This document shows, in pieces, positions 1-15,315 of a stretch of 64,000 nucleotides of DNA. Both the position numbers and the translations under genes were made by a program. The notes under the pieces were generated by a model. The model saw only the letters and a list, made by a program, of their open reading frames with translations, did no database searches and had not been told where the DNA came from. The DNA comes from Nocardiopsis sp. NRRL B-16309 (GTDB lineage Bacteria; Actinomycetota; Actinomycetes; Streptosporangiales; Streptosporangiaceae): NCBI RefSeq assembly GCF_001279585.1, contig NZ_LGEC01000114.1, positions 124,001 through 188,000 of the forward strand, written 5' to 3'. Position 1 is the first letter of the stretch, and each line of letters starts with the position of its first letter.

Positions 1-1
1 G

Positions 2-160
2 ATCCCCGAGCACGCGCGGACCGACGACCTCTCCGCGCGGGAGCTGGTGTCGATCACGCCACTGGTGGTGCTGTCCGTGGTCATCGGCGTCTTCCCGCGG
101 TTCCTGCTCGACCTGGTCGAACCCGCGTCCCGGGCGCTCGTGGCCCTGGTGATCCGATGA
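2..160 (+). CDS. nuoM: NADH-quinone oxidoreductase subunit M, C-terminal fragment
   Basis: Only the last 52 codons of this gene lie in the window; the 5' part is cut by the window edge. The visible tail has the NuoM ending: a polar loop with a DLSARELVS stretch, a hydrophobic helix (residues PLVVLSVVIGVFPRFLLDLV), then a short end at VIR. NuoM is one of the antiporter-like proton-pumping membrane subunits of respiratory complex I. Its stop overlaps the start of nuoN as ATGA, which is the usual nuoM-nuoN coupling. The identification rests on this tail and on the certain NuoN that follows. Confidence 0.88.
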   Translation: MPEHARTDDLSARELVSITPLVVLSVVIGVFPRFLLDLVEPASRALVALVIR

Positions 161-1587
161 GCGGAGCGGGACACGTCGACCCGGTGATGCTGGTGCCCGA
201 GACCGTGCTGGCGCTCGCGGCGGTGGGAGCCCTGCTCCTGGGCAGTTGGACGCCCCGCCGGCGTCAGTGGACCGTACGGCTGTGCGTGGTGGCCGCGCTG
301 TCGGGAGCGCTGGCCGCCGCGCTCACCGCCTGGGTGCGTACCGGGGACACGGTCACCGGCGGCTTCGCGGTGGACGTGAGCACACACGCCGTGCGCGTGG
401 CCGTGCTCGTCGGCGTCCTGGTCGCGGTGCTGCTGGCCGGCGACTCCTTCTCCGGACACCCCCGGGAGTCGGAGTCCTACGTCCTGCTGCTGCTCGGCGC
501 CCTGGGCACGATCGCGCTGGCCGGGGCGAGCGATCTGCTGGTGCTCGCGGCGGCCTACCTGCTGGCGAGCATCCCGCTGTACGCGCTGACCGGGTTCGCC
601 AGGGACGCCGGCGGCACCGAGGGCGCCCTGAAGTTCTACCTGATGGGCGCACTGCTGGGCATCGTGCTGCTCACCGGGACCGCGCTGCTGCTCGGCGCCG
701 GAGGGACGACCGGCTACGCGGCGCTCGCCGGCGCCCTGCCGGACGCCCCGCGTGCCCTGGTGGCGGCGGGCACCGTCGCGGTCACGGCCGGGCTGCTGTT
801 CAAGGCCGGCGGCGTGCCCGGCCACTTCTGGGTCCCCGACGTCACCGAGGGCGCGCCCGCCCCCGTCGCCGCCTTCGTCACCACGGTCCCCAAGATCGGG
901 GCGCTGGCGGCGCTGTACCGGCTGGGCGACGAGGTGATCGCTCCGGGCCCGCTGGACTGGGCGCTGCTGTGCGCCGTCCTCGCCGCCGCGTCGATGACCC
1001 TGGGCAACCTGGGGGCCTTCTTCCAGACCGACGCGCGGCGCCTGCTCGCCTACTCCGCCATCAGCCAGGTCGGCTACCTGCTGATGGCGGTGGCGGCGGC
1101 CGGGGGCACGGCCGCACTGGCACGGCCGGGGCTGCTCTTCTACCTGGCCGCCTACCTCGTGACCAACCTCGGGGCCTTCGCCGTCGTGTGCGCCCTCCCG
1201 GCGGCCAGGACCCTGGAGCAGTACACGGGGCTCTTCCACCGCCGCCCGTGGCTGGCGCTCAGCCTGGTGGTGTGCCTGTTCGGCCTGGTGGGGACGCCGC
1301 CGACGGCGGTGTTCGTCGGCAAGCTCACCGTCTTCGCCGCGGCGCTGGACGCGGGTCTCGTGTGGCTGGTGGTACTGGCCGCGGTCAACACCGTCGCGAG
1401 CCTGTTCTACTACCTGCGCTGGGTGCTCCCGCTCTTCCGCGCCGCACCGAACACCGACGGGGAGAGCGCGGGCGCCGCGCCCGTGGCCGCGCCCGCCCGG
1501 CGGACGAGCACCGGCGCCGCCCTCACCCTGGCCGCCCTGTCCCTGGCCATGGGCGTCCTGGCGGGACCGCTGCTCGACCTCCTCTGA
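157..1587 (+). CDS. nuoN: NADH-quinone oxidoreductase subunit N
   Basis: This 476-residue protein is almost entirely membrane helices (about 14). It carries the proton-translocating antiporter-like core of complex I subunit N: the conserved helix with the lysine in LLFKAGGVPGHFWVPDV near residues 215-231, and the segment ARRLLAYSAISQVGYLL near residues 293-309. It passes protons across the cytoplasmic membrane while complex I oxidises NADH. The ATG overlaps the nuoM stop, so the start is fixed by translational coupling. The last residues, GVLAGPLLDLL, form the C-terminal helix. No further nuo gene follows, so this is the distal end of the nuo operon, as is normal for nuoA-N. Confidence 0.96.
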   Translation: MSGAGHVDPVMLVPETVLALAAVGALLLGSWTPRRRQWTVRLCVVAALSGALAAALTAWVRTGDTVTGGFAVDVSTHAVRVAVLVGVLVAVLLAGDSFSGHPRESESYVLLLLGALGTIALAGASDLLVLAAAYLLASIPLYALTGFARDAGGTEGALKFYLMGALLGIVLLTGTALLLGAGGTTGYAALAGALPDAPRALVAAGTVAVTAGLLFKAGGVPGHFWVPDVTEGAPAPVAAFVTTVPKIGALAALYRLGDEVIAPGPLDWALLCAVLAAASMTLGNLGAFFQTDARRLLAYSAISQVGYLLMAVAAAGGTAALARPGLLFYLAAYLVTNLGAFAVVCALPAARTLEQYTGLFHRRPWLALSLVVCLFGLVGTPPTAVFVGKLTVFAAALDAGLVWLVVLAAVNTVASLFYYLRWVLPLFRAAPNTDGESAGAAPVAAPARRTSTGAALTLAALSLAMGVLAGPLLDLL

Positions 1588-1590
1588 GCA

Positions 1591-1605
1591 CGGAGCGAAG
1601 CTCCG
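1591..1605 (+). terminator. Small hairpin just after nuoN
   Basis: Six bases CGGAGC pair with GCTCCG around a GAA triloop, starting four bases after the nuoN stop. The stem is short and no T-run follows. It may be an mRNA 3'-end stabiliser rather than a true terminator. The 147 bases from the nuoN stop to the next gene hold nothing else I can assign. Confidence 0.35.
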
Positions 1606-1734
1606 GCCCCGGGAGCCCTGCCCCAGACCCTCGGGTCCCCGGCACAGGGCAGCGAGCGGGGCAGCGGAGCAGCGGGCCTGGGAGCCGACCGGCAGCGACG
1701 GTTCGTGCCCCCTTCGGCGGGAAGGGTGAGGACC

Positions 1735-2127
1735 ATGGAGAGCCCCGGACGTCCGTGCGGCCATGGTGGTGCCATCGACGGCCTCACGGACGAGGAACTG
1801 TACGACGAACTCGTCGCGGCGCTCGCCGACGAGGGCGTGCGCGCGACCGCGGGGCCGGGCCGGTCCTCCGTCCGGATCCACCGCGGGTGGAGCCTCGGCG
1901 ACGACGCCCCGGAGCGTTTCGACCCGCCGCTCGAACTGCACGTGGACCCGCACGCGCTCGGCCGCCACCTGCGCGGCATCGCCGCCGACGCCCAGGAGGC
2001 CATGGGCGGCTCCTCCCCGATGCGCGCCGCGATGTCGCTCCTTCTCGTCCACCTCGAGGAAACCGTCGAGACCCGGCCCGGCCGTCGCCGCCTCCGCCTC
2101 GGGCCCGGCGGTGTCGACGCCCTCTGA
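1735..2127 (+). CDS. Hypothetical protein, small soluble
   Basis: I do not recognise a family. I chose the ATG at 1735 because a good ribosome site (GGGTGAGG) stands just before it; an in-frame upstream ATG at 1705 has none. The product is about 130 residues, acidic in the first half (DEELYDELVAALADEGVR) with a predicted helix and a later helical stretch around LGRHLRGIAADAQEAMGG. It has no signal peptide or membrane segment. Codon usage in this frame is strongly GC3-biased like its neighbours, which supports real coding. It lies between the nuo operon and the large carboxylase gene, and the context gives no function. Confidence 0.6.
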   Translation: MESPGRPCGHGGAIDGLTDEELYDELVAALADEGVRATAGPGRSSVRIHRGWSLGDDAPERFDPPLELHVDPHALGRHLRGIAADAQEAMGGSSPMRAAMSLLLVHLEETVETRPGRRRLRLGPGGVDAL

Positions 2128-2220
2128 CCAGGCGTCGAAGCCGCCGACCGGGATGTGTCGCCCGCGGTCGTGCCGGGTAGGGGGCGGTCTCCGACGTTCG
2201 TATCCGAGGGGGTGTGTCCC

Positions 2221-2391
2221 ATGAGCTTCCCGGAGGAGTCCAAGCCCAAGACCACGGACACCGACCAGGTCGTGCGCGAGGACCACAGTGACGACCCGGC
2301 CCGGCCGGACACGCGGCGGGAGATGGAAGCCGAACTCCAGGACAGGATGGCGGAGGAGGCCGTCCGCCGCGAGGACTTCGAGGAGGAGTGA
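2221..2391 (+). CDS. Small charged hypothetical protein (56 aa)
   Basis: A 56-codon frame starts with ATG at 2221 after the purine-rich GAGGGGG ribosome site. The product is extremely hydrophilic and acidic: an N-terminal MSFPEESKPK stretch and a C-terminal helix-like block rich in E, R and D (EMEAELQDRMAEEAVRREDF). It has no cysteine, no membrane segment and no recognisable domain. Short charged proteins of this sort are common in actinomycetes. I cannot name a function. An upstream GTG extension (from 2155) lacks a ribosome site. Confidence 0.55.
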   Translation: MSFPEESKPKTTDTDQVVREDHSDDPARPDTRREMEAELQDRMAEEAVRREDFEEE

Positions 2392-2520
2392 GCGGCGCGC
2401 CGTCGGGCCGCCGGGAGCCGTGAGGGCCTTCCGGCGGCCCGTGTCCGACGACCGTTCCGGCGCCCTCCCGCCCGGCGGCTGTGAGAAGTCTCGCCCCGGG
2501 GCTCACGACGCGGTGGTCGT

Positions 2521-2537
2521 TTGTGGGGTTCCCACAA
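2521..2537. promoter_or_regulatory. Perfect inverted repeat upstream of the carboxylase gene
   Basis: TTGTGGG and CCCACAA form seven-base arms around the three-base spacer GTT, about 135 bases before the carboxylase start. The 280-base gap 2392-2671 otherwise holds a second imperfect hairpin (near 2553-2571, ATGGG...CCCAT) and no gene. The tight spacer suggests a protein operator more than a terminator. Which regulator would bind is unknown. Confidence 0.4.
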
Positions 2538-2671
2538 CACAGCCGAGGCGGGATGGGCGAAGCGCCCCATTGTTGAAACAGGCGGGCACCGAGGAAGGTG
2601 TAAGAAGGTGCAGGCGGCGTCCAGGGCCCGGGCGTCGCCTTCCGTGTGTTGGGACTTGGGGGACAGAGTCG

Positions 2672-8152
<5,481 letters not shown>

Positions 8153-8163
8153 CGCGGTGAGTG

Positions 8164-8196
8164 GGGGCCGGTCGCGGTACGTCCGCGGCCGGCCCC
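8164..8196 (+). terminator. Hairpin terminator after the carboxylase gene
   Basis: Fourteen-base arms (8164-8177 and 8183-8196) pair around the loop TACGT with one G-U wobble, eleven bases after the stop codon. The GC-rich stem and its place suit an actinomycete factor-independent-like terminator. Confidence 0.7.
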
Positions 8197-8233
8197 TCGT
8201 GTGTCGGCGACCCGGACGCTCCCGGCACGACGA

Positions 8234-8266
8234 GAGCCGGCCCGACCGTGGTGGTCGGGCCGGCTC
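8234..8266. terminator. Bidirectional hairpin between the carboxylase gene and katG
   Basis: GAGCCGGCCCGAC (8234-8246) pairs perfectly with 8254-8266 around a seven-base loop. It sits between two convergent genes, 44 bases beyond the katG stop as read on the minus strand, so it probably ends katG transcription as well. Confidence 0.7.
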
Positions 8267-8309
8267 CGGATCCGGGACTTCTACGGTCCCGTCAGATCAG
8301 CGCGGTGGA

Positions 8310-10535
<2,226 letters not shown>

Positions 10536-10573
10536 GGTGTCCTTCCGGAGCAGGGAGGAGTGAACTGGCTGTT

Positions 10574-11005
10574 TCAGGAACTCGGTGTGTTGGAGCAGTC
10601 CGCGCAGACGCCCCAGTAGACGACCTCGGCCTCGTCGATGACGAAACCGTGGTTGTGTGAGGCGTTCAGGCACGGTGCGTGTCCGACGGCGCAGTCGACG
10701 TCGGCGATGGCACCGCACGACCGGCACACGACGTGGTGGTGGTTGTCCCCGACCCGAGTCTCGTAGCGGGCCACGGAGTTCTGCGGCTGTATGCGTCGCA
10801 CCAGGCCCGCGCCGGTCAGTGCCTTGAGGACGTCGTAGACGGCCTGGTCGGACACGGTACCGAGGCGCGAGCGCACCACACCGATGATCGACTCCGTGTC
10901 CGCGTGCGGATTCTCGTGCACGGCGGAGAGCACGGCCAGTCGAGGGCTGGTCACCCGCAGAGCGGACTCGCGCAACATTCGCTCGAAATCCGAAGGGGTT
11001 GTCAT
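10574..11005 (-). CDS. furA: Fur-family peroxide-responsive repressor of katG
   Basis: This 143-residue protein has the Fur layout: an N-terminal winged helix (ALRVTSPRLAVLSAVHENPH, then DQAVYDVLKALTGAGLVRRI) and a C-terminal metal and dimer domain. The latter has the histidine cluster DNHHHVVCRSC and a second CxxC (CADC), the structural zinc site. Its place directly before katG in the same direction is the classic actinobacterial furA/catR-katG arrangement, in which the regulator represses itself and katG until peroxide oxidises it. I chose the ATG at 11005 (MTTPSDFERML) because the longer frame begins inside the promoter. A -10/-35 pair just upstream would put the transcript start on this codon, so the mRNA may be leaderless. 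Confidence 0.93.
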   Translation of the reverse strand: MTTPSDFERMLRESALRVTSPRLAVLSAVHENPHADTESIIGVVRSRLGTVSDQAVYDVLKALTGAGLVRRIQPQNSVARYETRVGDNHHHVVCRSCGAIADVDCAVGHAPCLNASHNHGFVIDEAEVVYWGVCADCSNTPSS

Positions 11006-11012
11006 GCCTCGA

Positions 11013-11041
11013 AGTCTGCCGCCTTTTCTGGAGCAAGTCAA
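11013..11041 (-). promoter_or_regulatory. furA-katG promoter, probably leaderless
   Basis: Read on the minus strand, TTGACT (11041-11036) stands exactly 17 bases before CAGACT (11018-11013), a good vegetative promoter. The expected start point, seven bases on, falls on the A of the furA ATG at 11005. The region around the -35 is unusually AT-rich for this genome (CAATATTTGACTTG), as expected for a Fur-type operator. Confidence 0.6.
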
Positions 11042-11166
11042 ATATTGGGGCGAGTCCGACAAGACTGGCCGAGTGCGCGGCCCTCGGGCGCGACCGGCCT
11101 GGTCAGAGCCGGTCCGGTGAGCGTCCGGCCGCGTCGGGCGGGAGCGCGGGCCCGTGGGAACGAGAG

Positions 11167-11196
11167 CGGGCCGGGCCCGAAGACGGACCCGGCCCG
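11167..11196 (-). terminator. Hairpin after the glutathione peroxidase gene
   Basis: Twelve-base arms (11167-11178 and 11185-11196) with one mismatch close a six-base loop, eleven bases beyond the stop at 11207 as read on the minus strand. This probably separates the peroxidase transcript from furA. Confidence 0.6.
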
Positions 11197-11206
11197 TGTC
11201 AGGGGA

Positions 11207-11695
11207 TCAGCCCGGCAGGTGCGCCTTGATCGCGGAGACGATCTCCTCCGCCTCGGGCTCGGTGGCCGGACGGAACCGGCCGACGACCCGGCCCCCGGTG
11301 TCGACGAGGAACTTCTCGAAGTTCCACTGCACGTCACCGGCCTCGCCCCCGGCGTCGGGGGTCCGCACGAGCTCCGCGTACAACGGGTGGCGCTCCTCAC
11401 CGTTGACGTCGGTCTTCTCCAGCAGCGGGAAGGTGACGCCGTAGGTGGTCGAGCAGAAGGTGGCGATCTCCTCGGACGTGCCGGGCTCCTGCCCCATGAA
11501 CTGGTTGCAGGGCACGCCCAGCACGGTGAGGCCCTGGTCCTGGTAGCGCTCGTGCAGACGCTCCAGGCCTTCGTACTGCGGCGTGAGGCCGCACTTGGAG
11601 GCGACGTTCACGATCAGCAGGACGCGCCCGCGGTGGTCGGACAGCGACGCGGGCTCGCCGGACAGCGTGCGCAGCGGGATGTCGTACAGGTCCAT
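11207..11695 (-). CDS. Glutathione peroxidase family thiol peroxidase
   Basis: The 162-residue product shows the whole family pattern: NVASKCGLTPQY with the peroxidatic cysteine at residue 35, the PCNQFMGQEPG motif with the catalytic glutamine, and the WNFEKFLVD tryptophan-asparagine motif. The active residue is cysteine, not selenocysteine. Bacterial members usually draw electrons from thioredoxin or a similar thiol system, and actinomycetes lack glutathione. It reduces peroxides and lipid peroxides in the cytosol. The ATG is preceded by GAGGAG. The position next to furA-katG makes this a small oxidative-stress island, although the gene has its own terminator. Confidence 0.93.
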   Translation of the reverse strand: MDLYDIPLRTLSGEPASLSDHRGRVLLIVNVASKCGLTPQYEGLERLHERYQDQGLTVLGVPCNQFMGQEPGTSEEIATFCSTTYGVTFPLLEKTDVNGEERHPLYAELVRTPDAGGEAGDVQWNFEKFLVDTGGRVVGRFRPATEPEAEEIVSAIKAHLPG

Positions 11696-11933
11696 ACGTG
11701 GCTCCTCGGTGGTAGCGGTGACCGGCCATACTGTCTCAGGCGCGGGCGACGAAGCCGAACACGGCCCGCGCCGGTCCGCACCGGACGGGTTCCGCCGCGG
11801 TGCAGCCGGTCCGTCGCGACCGGTCCCCGCTCCTTCGCCGACACGGCCGACTCCCCGCCACCGATCCCCCGGCGTCGGCGGTGGCCGGCGGGGTCGGCTA
11901 GCCTCCCCACACACCGTCGTAGGAGGAGCTGGA

Positions 11934-12710
11934 ATGGACCTGTTCGATCTGACCGGGAAGAACGCCGTCGTCACCGGGGGCACCCGCGGGATCGGGATGA
12001 TGATGGCCCGCGGACTGCTCCAGGCCGGGGCCCGCGTGTGGATCAGCTCCCGCAAGGCCGACGCCTGCGAGCGGGCCCGCGAGGAACTGTCGGCGTTCGG
12101 GGAGGTGCACGCCGTACCCGCCGACCTCTCGGCCGAGGACGAGTGCCGGCGGCTCGCGGACGAGGTCACCGCGCAGGCGCCCGAGGTGCACATTCTGGTG
12201 AACAACGCGGGCGCCACCTGGGGCGAGCCGCTGGAGACCTTCCCCGAGTCGGCCTGGGACAAGGTCCTGGACCTCAACCTGAAGTCACCCTTCTTCCTCG
12301 TGCGCGCCTTCCTGCCGGCGCTGGAGGCCGCGGCCACGCCCGAGGACCCGGCGCGCGTCATCAACGTCGGCAGTATCGACGGCATCCACGTCCCGGACCT
12401 GCCCACCTACGCCTACTCCTCCAGCAAGGCGGCCGTCCACCAGCTGACCCGGCACCTGGCGCGGGAGCTGGGTCCCAAGGCGATCACCGTCAACGCGGTC
12501 GCGCCCGGGCCCTTCCCCTCGAAGATGATGGCGAGCACGCTGGACGCCTTCGGCGACCACATCGCGCAGGCGGCGCCGCTGCGCCGCATCGGCCGGGACG
12601 ACGACATGGCGGGCACCGCGGTCTACCTGGCCAGCCGTGCGGGCTCCTACGTCACCGGCGCCGTCATCCCCGTGGACGGGGGGATCGCCACCACGGCCAA
12701 CGGGCTGTGA
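11934..12710 (+). CDS. Short-chain dehydrogenase/reductase (RhlG/FabG-like)
   Basis: This is a 258-residue classical SDR. The NAD(P)-binding glycine motif TGGTRGIG lies near residues 14-21, NNAGATWG follows near 90, the catalytic serine is in INVGSID and the YxxxK pair is in YAYSSSKAA. The C-terminus YVTGAVIPVDGG is typical. Such enzymes reduce a keto group or oxidise an alcohol; the overall pattern resembles the RhlG/gluconate dehydrogenase-like branch, but the substrate cannot be read. The ATG follows a very strong AGGAGGAGCT ribosome site; in-frame sequence upstream is not coding. The gene converges on the symporter gene with only 18 bases between the stops. Confidence 0.9.
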   Translation: MDLFDLTGKNAVVTGGTRGIGMMMARGLLQAGARVWISSRKADACERAREELSAFGEVHAVPADLSAEDECRRLADEVTAQAPEVHILVNNAGATWGEPLETFPESAWDKVLDLNLKSPFFLVRAFLPALEAAATPEDPARVINVGSIDGIHVPDLPTYAYSSSKAAVHQLTRHLARELGPKAITVNAVAPGPFPSKMMASTLDAFGDHIAQAAPLRRIGRDDDMAGTAVYLASRAGSYVTGAVIPVDGGIATTANGL

Positions 12711-12728
12711 CCCGACCGGGCCGTCCCC

Positions 12729-13700
12729 TCAGCCCTGGGCGGCGGACTCGGTGTCGCGGTCCGGGGGCGCGTCCTCGGGCTCGCGGCGCGCCCAGACGGT
12801 GGCCATCGTCGCTCCGGACACGTTGTGCCAGACGGAGAACAGGGCGCCCGGCAGAGCGGCCAGCGGGGCGAAGTGGGCGGTGGCCAGCGCCGCCGCCAGG
12901 CCCGAGTTCTGCATGCCGACCTCGATGCTGATCGCCCGCCGGGCGGACTCGGGCACCCTGCTGGCGGCGCCCGCCGCGTAGCCGATCGCCAGGCCCAGGA
13001 GGTTGTGCAGGACCACGGCCAGGCCCAGCAGCAGTCCGGTGCTCAGGACCGCGTCGGCGTTGGCGCCCACGACCGCCGCGACCACCACGACGATGCCGGT
13101 GACCGACACCAGCGGCAGCGCGGGCAGGACGGCCTCCACGGCGCGGGTGGCGAACCGGCGCAGGAGCAGTCCCGCCACGACCGGGACGAGCACCATCTGC
13201 ACGATCGACAGGAACAGGTCGCCGGCGGAGACCGGCAGCGTGGACCCGGCCAGGCCCAGGACGATCAGCGGGGTCAGGACCGGCGCCAGGAGGGTGGAGA
13301 TCGACGTCATGGCCACCGACAGCGCCACGTCGCCCCGGGCGAGGTAGACGATCACGTTGGACGCCGTGCCGCCGGGCGCGGCGCCCACCAGCACCATGCC
13401 GACGACGAGCATCGGCGGCAGCTGGAACAGGTGGGCGATCCCGAAGCCCAGCAGGGGCATCACCGTGTACTGGGCGGCCACGCCCAGGATCACGGCCCGG
13501 GGGTGTCTGGCGACGACGGCGAAGTCCACGGGGCGCATCGTCAGCCCCATGCCGAACATGATGACGCCGAGCAGGAGGGGGATGTGGGGGGCGAGGGCCG
13601 CGCTCTGCGCGGGCGCCAGGAGGCCGACCACGCCTCCGGCCAGGACCAGCAGGGCGAACCACCGGCCGACGGCGTCGGCGATCTTCGTGATGACCGTCAT
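12729..13700 (-). CDS. Bile acid:sodium symporter family membrane protein
   Basis: The 323-residue protein has about nine to ten hydrophobic helices and the pattern of the BASS/ASBT family: an early LLLGVIMFGMGLTM segment, LLGFGIAHLF, a glycine-rich GAAPGGTASNVIVYLARGD crossover near residue 115, and the late GMQNSGLAAALATAHF crossover motif near residue 255. These two crossed helices carry the sodium and substrate sites in the family. Bacterial members move organic anions such as pantoate or sulphonates; the substrate here is unknown. The C-terminal tail is charged and probably cytoplasmic. The ATG start has a modest GGGAG site. Confidence 0.9.
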   Translation of the reverse strand: MTVITKIADAVGRWFALLVLAGGVVGLLAPAQSAALAPHIPLLLGVIMFGMGLTMRPVDFAVVARHPRAVILGVAAQYTVMPLLGFGIAHLFQLPPMLVVGMVLVGAAPGGTASNVIVYLARGDVALSVAMTSISTLLAPVLTPLIVLGLAGSTLPVSAGDLFLSIVQMVLVPVVAGLLLRRFATRAVEAVLPALPLVSVTGIVVVVAAVVGANADAVLSTGLLLGLAVVLHNLLGLAIGYAAGAASRVPESARRAISIEVGMQNSGLAAALATAHFAPLAALPGALFSVWHNVSGATMATVWARREPEDAPPDRDTESAAQG

Positions 13701-13862
13701 GGTGCTACTCCCGAGAGGTGCTCCGGGGACGCCGGGAGGCGCGCCCCGAGCGGTTGCCGCCCACAGGGGTCGGCACCGCGCGCACCAGCGTAACTTCCGT
13801 GCCCGCGGGGGTTCTCGGCCGGGACCGGCTTCCGTGTCCGCCCGCTCCGCGTGGCGACGGCC

Positions 13863-14321
13863 TCAGGTGTGGCGGGCGCGGGCCCGGATGCGGGCGGCCG
13901 AGATGGGGCGGTACATCGACAGCGCGTCGTTGAGGAGCTTGGGCATGCGCTCGCGTCCGCCGTCCTCGGCGAACAGCAGTAGCGGCAGTTCGCCGGCGTC
14001 CTCCGGCGCGGGCGTCGTGTCGATCCCCGCCGCGACGAGCGCGTCCCGCCCCGCGGGCGTGCGCGGCCAGGTCAGCACGCACTCGCCCGCCACGAGGGGG
14101 CGCGGCAGTGAGTCGATGACGGCCCACATCGCGTCGGTGTCCGTGTCCTCCACGAAGACCAGGCCGAGCGGTGTGGGCAGGAAGAACGTACCGCCGTCGA
14201 CTCCGGTGAGGACCGAGGCCCAGAAGCGGTTGGGACACAGCACGTAGACGCGTTCGTGCTTCATGTCGTCGGCGAGGCGGTCGATCGCGACGCTCTCGCG
14301 GAGCGGGACGGGGTCTGCCAT
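13863..14321 (-). CDS. Hypothetical protein (152 aa)
   Basis: I cannot place this protein in a family. Starting at the ATG at 14321 (with AGGA about ten bases ahead) it is a soluble, mixed alpha-beta protein: RVYVLCPNRFWASVLTGVDG, then a hydrophobic strand-like FFLPTPLGLVFVEDTDTDAMW and a basic C-terminus IRARARHT. It has no signal peptide or clear membrane helix. A longer frame to 14402 adds an arginine-rich stretch without a ribosome site and was not used. It reads out of the region just beyond the terminator of the metallophore operon and is probably independent of it. Confidence 0.65.
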   Translation of the reverse strand: MADPVPLRESVAIDRLADDMKHERVYVLCPNRFWASVLTGVDGGTFFLPTPLGLVFVEDTDTDAMWAVIDSLPRPLVAGECVLTWPRTPAGRDALVAAGIDTTPAPEDAGELPLLLFAEDGGRERMPKLLNDALSMYRPISAARIRARARHT

Positions 14322-14408
14322 GGGGCCGATCCTCGCACGCCGGGCACGGCCGTGGAGGCGGTTCGGCGACATCCGCGGAGCCGCCGGGCGCCGGGGCGCC
14401 ACCCGGAT

Positions 14409-14439
14409 CCGGGGGAGCGCCCCGGTGACACTCCCCCGG
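14409..14439 (-). terminator. Terminator at the end of the metallophore operon
   Basis: CCGGGGGAG (14409-14417) pairs perfectly with CTCCCCCGG (14431-14439) across a 13-base loop. It lies six bases beyond the stop of the ATPase gene as read on the minus strand, which marks that gene as the last of the seven-gene operon. Confidence 0.65.
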
Positions 14440-14444
14440 GGCCC

Positions 14445-15269
14445 TCAGTGCGCTTCGTACGGCTGGGCGTCCACCGCCGGGCGCCGGTGCGCCACCGGGC
14501 CCGCGGAGGGCTCGTCGCGCGGCCGGAACACCAGCTGCACGTGGTCCCCGTCCTCCAGGACGCGCACCGAGATCTGGTAGACGGGTTCGAGCACCTCGGG
14601 GGTCAGCACCTCGGGGGTGGGCCCGGCCTTGGCCACGCGGCCCTGGTCGAGCAGCACCAGGTGGTCGCAGTAGCGCGCGGCCAGGTTGAGGTCGTGCAGC
14701 ACGACGACCGTGGTGATGTCGAGAGCGCTCACCAGCTGGAGGACCTCGTGCTGGTAGCGGATGTCCAGGTGGTTGGTCGGTTCGTCCAGGAGCAGGTGGC
14801 CGGTCTGCTGGGTGAGCGCGCGGGCGATGAGGGTGCGCTGCTTCTCGCCCCCGGACAGGGCGGCGAAGTTGCGGTCGGCGAGGTGGCGGATCCCGACCCG
14901 CCGCAGCGCGGCGGCGGCCGTGCGGTGGTCGTGCGCGGTGTAGGCCTGCAGCGACGAGCGGTGGGGGGACCGTCCGAGCAGGACCATCTCGGCGACGGTG
15001 ACCGGCAGTTCCGGTGGCGCTTCCTGGGCCACCACCGCGACGCGCCGGGGCAGTTCGCGCCCCTTCAGCGCGCCCACCGGATCGTCGTCGATGAGCACCG
15101 CTCCGTGCCTCGGTGTCAGGGCGGCGTACAGGATGCGCAGCAGGGTCGTCTTCCCGCTGCCGTTCGGGCCGATGAGCCCGAGGACACGGCCGGAGTCGGC
15201 GTGGAGTCCGACCCCGGCGAGCACGGGGGTTCCGTCGTAGGCGAACGTCACGTCGGATGCGCTGATCAC
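14445..15269 (-). CDS. FecE-type ABC transporter ATPase (metal-chelate import)
   Basis: This 274-residue ATPase has Walker A GPNGSGKTT near residue 34, the signature LSGGEKQR near 140 and Walker B HLLLDEPTNHLD. Spacing and sequence are those of the iron-siderophore/cobalamin importer ATPases. It powers the permease encoded further upstream in the same operon, together with the lipoprotein binding protein. A GTG at 15269 (MISASDVTFAYDG) is the likely start, with only a weak ribosome site. The gap to the MFS gene is 46 bases. A tail of about 25 residues rich in proline and alanine follows the ATPase domain and is not needed for activity. The transported ligand is inferred from the operon, not from this protein. 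Confidence 0.92.
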   Translation of the reverse strand: MISASDVTFAYDGTPVLAGVGLHADSGRVLGLIGPNGSGKTTLLRILYAALTPRHGAVLIDDDPVGALKGRELPRRVAVVAQEAPPELPVTVAEMVLLGRSPHRSSLQAYTAHDHRTAAAALRRVGIRHLADRNFAALSGGEKQRTLIARALTQQTGHLLLDEPTNHLDIRYQHEVLQLVSALDITTVVVLHDLNLAARYCDHLVLLDQGRVAKAGPTPEVLTPEVLEPVYQISVRVLEDGDHVQLVFRPRDEPSAGPVAHRRPAVDAQPYEAH

Positions 15270-15315
15270 GGTGGGCGACTCTCATGGGACGTGGTCGGTC
15301 AGGGGCGTGTGGTCG

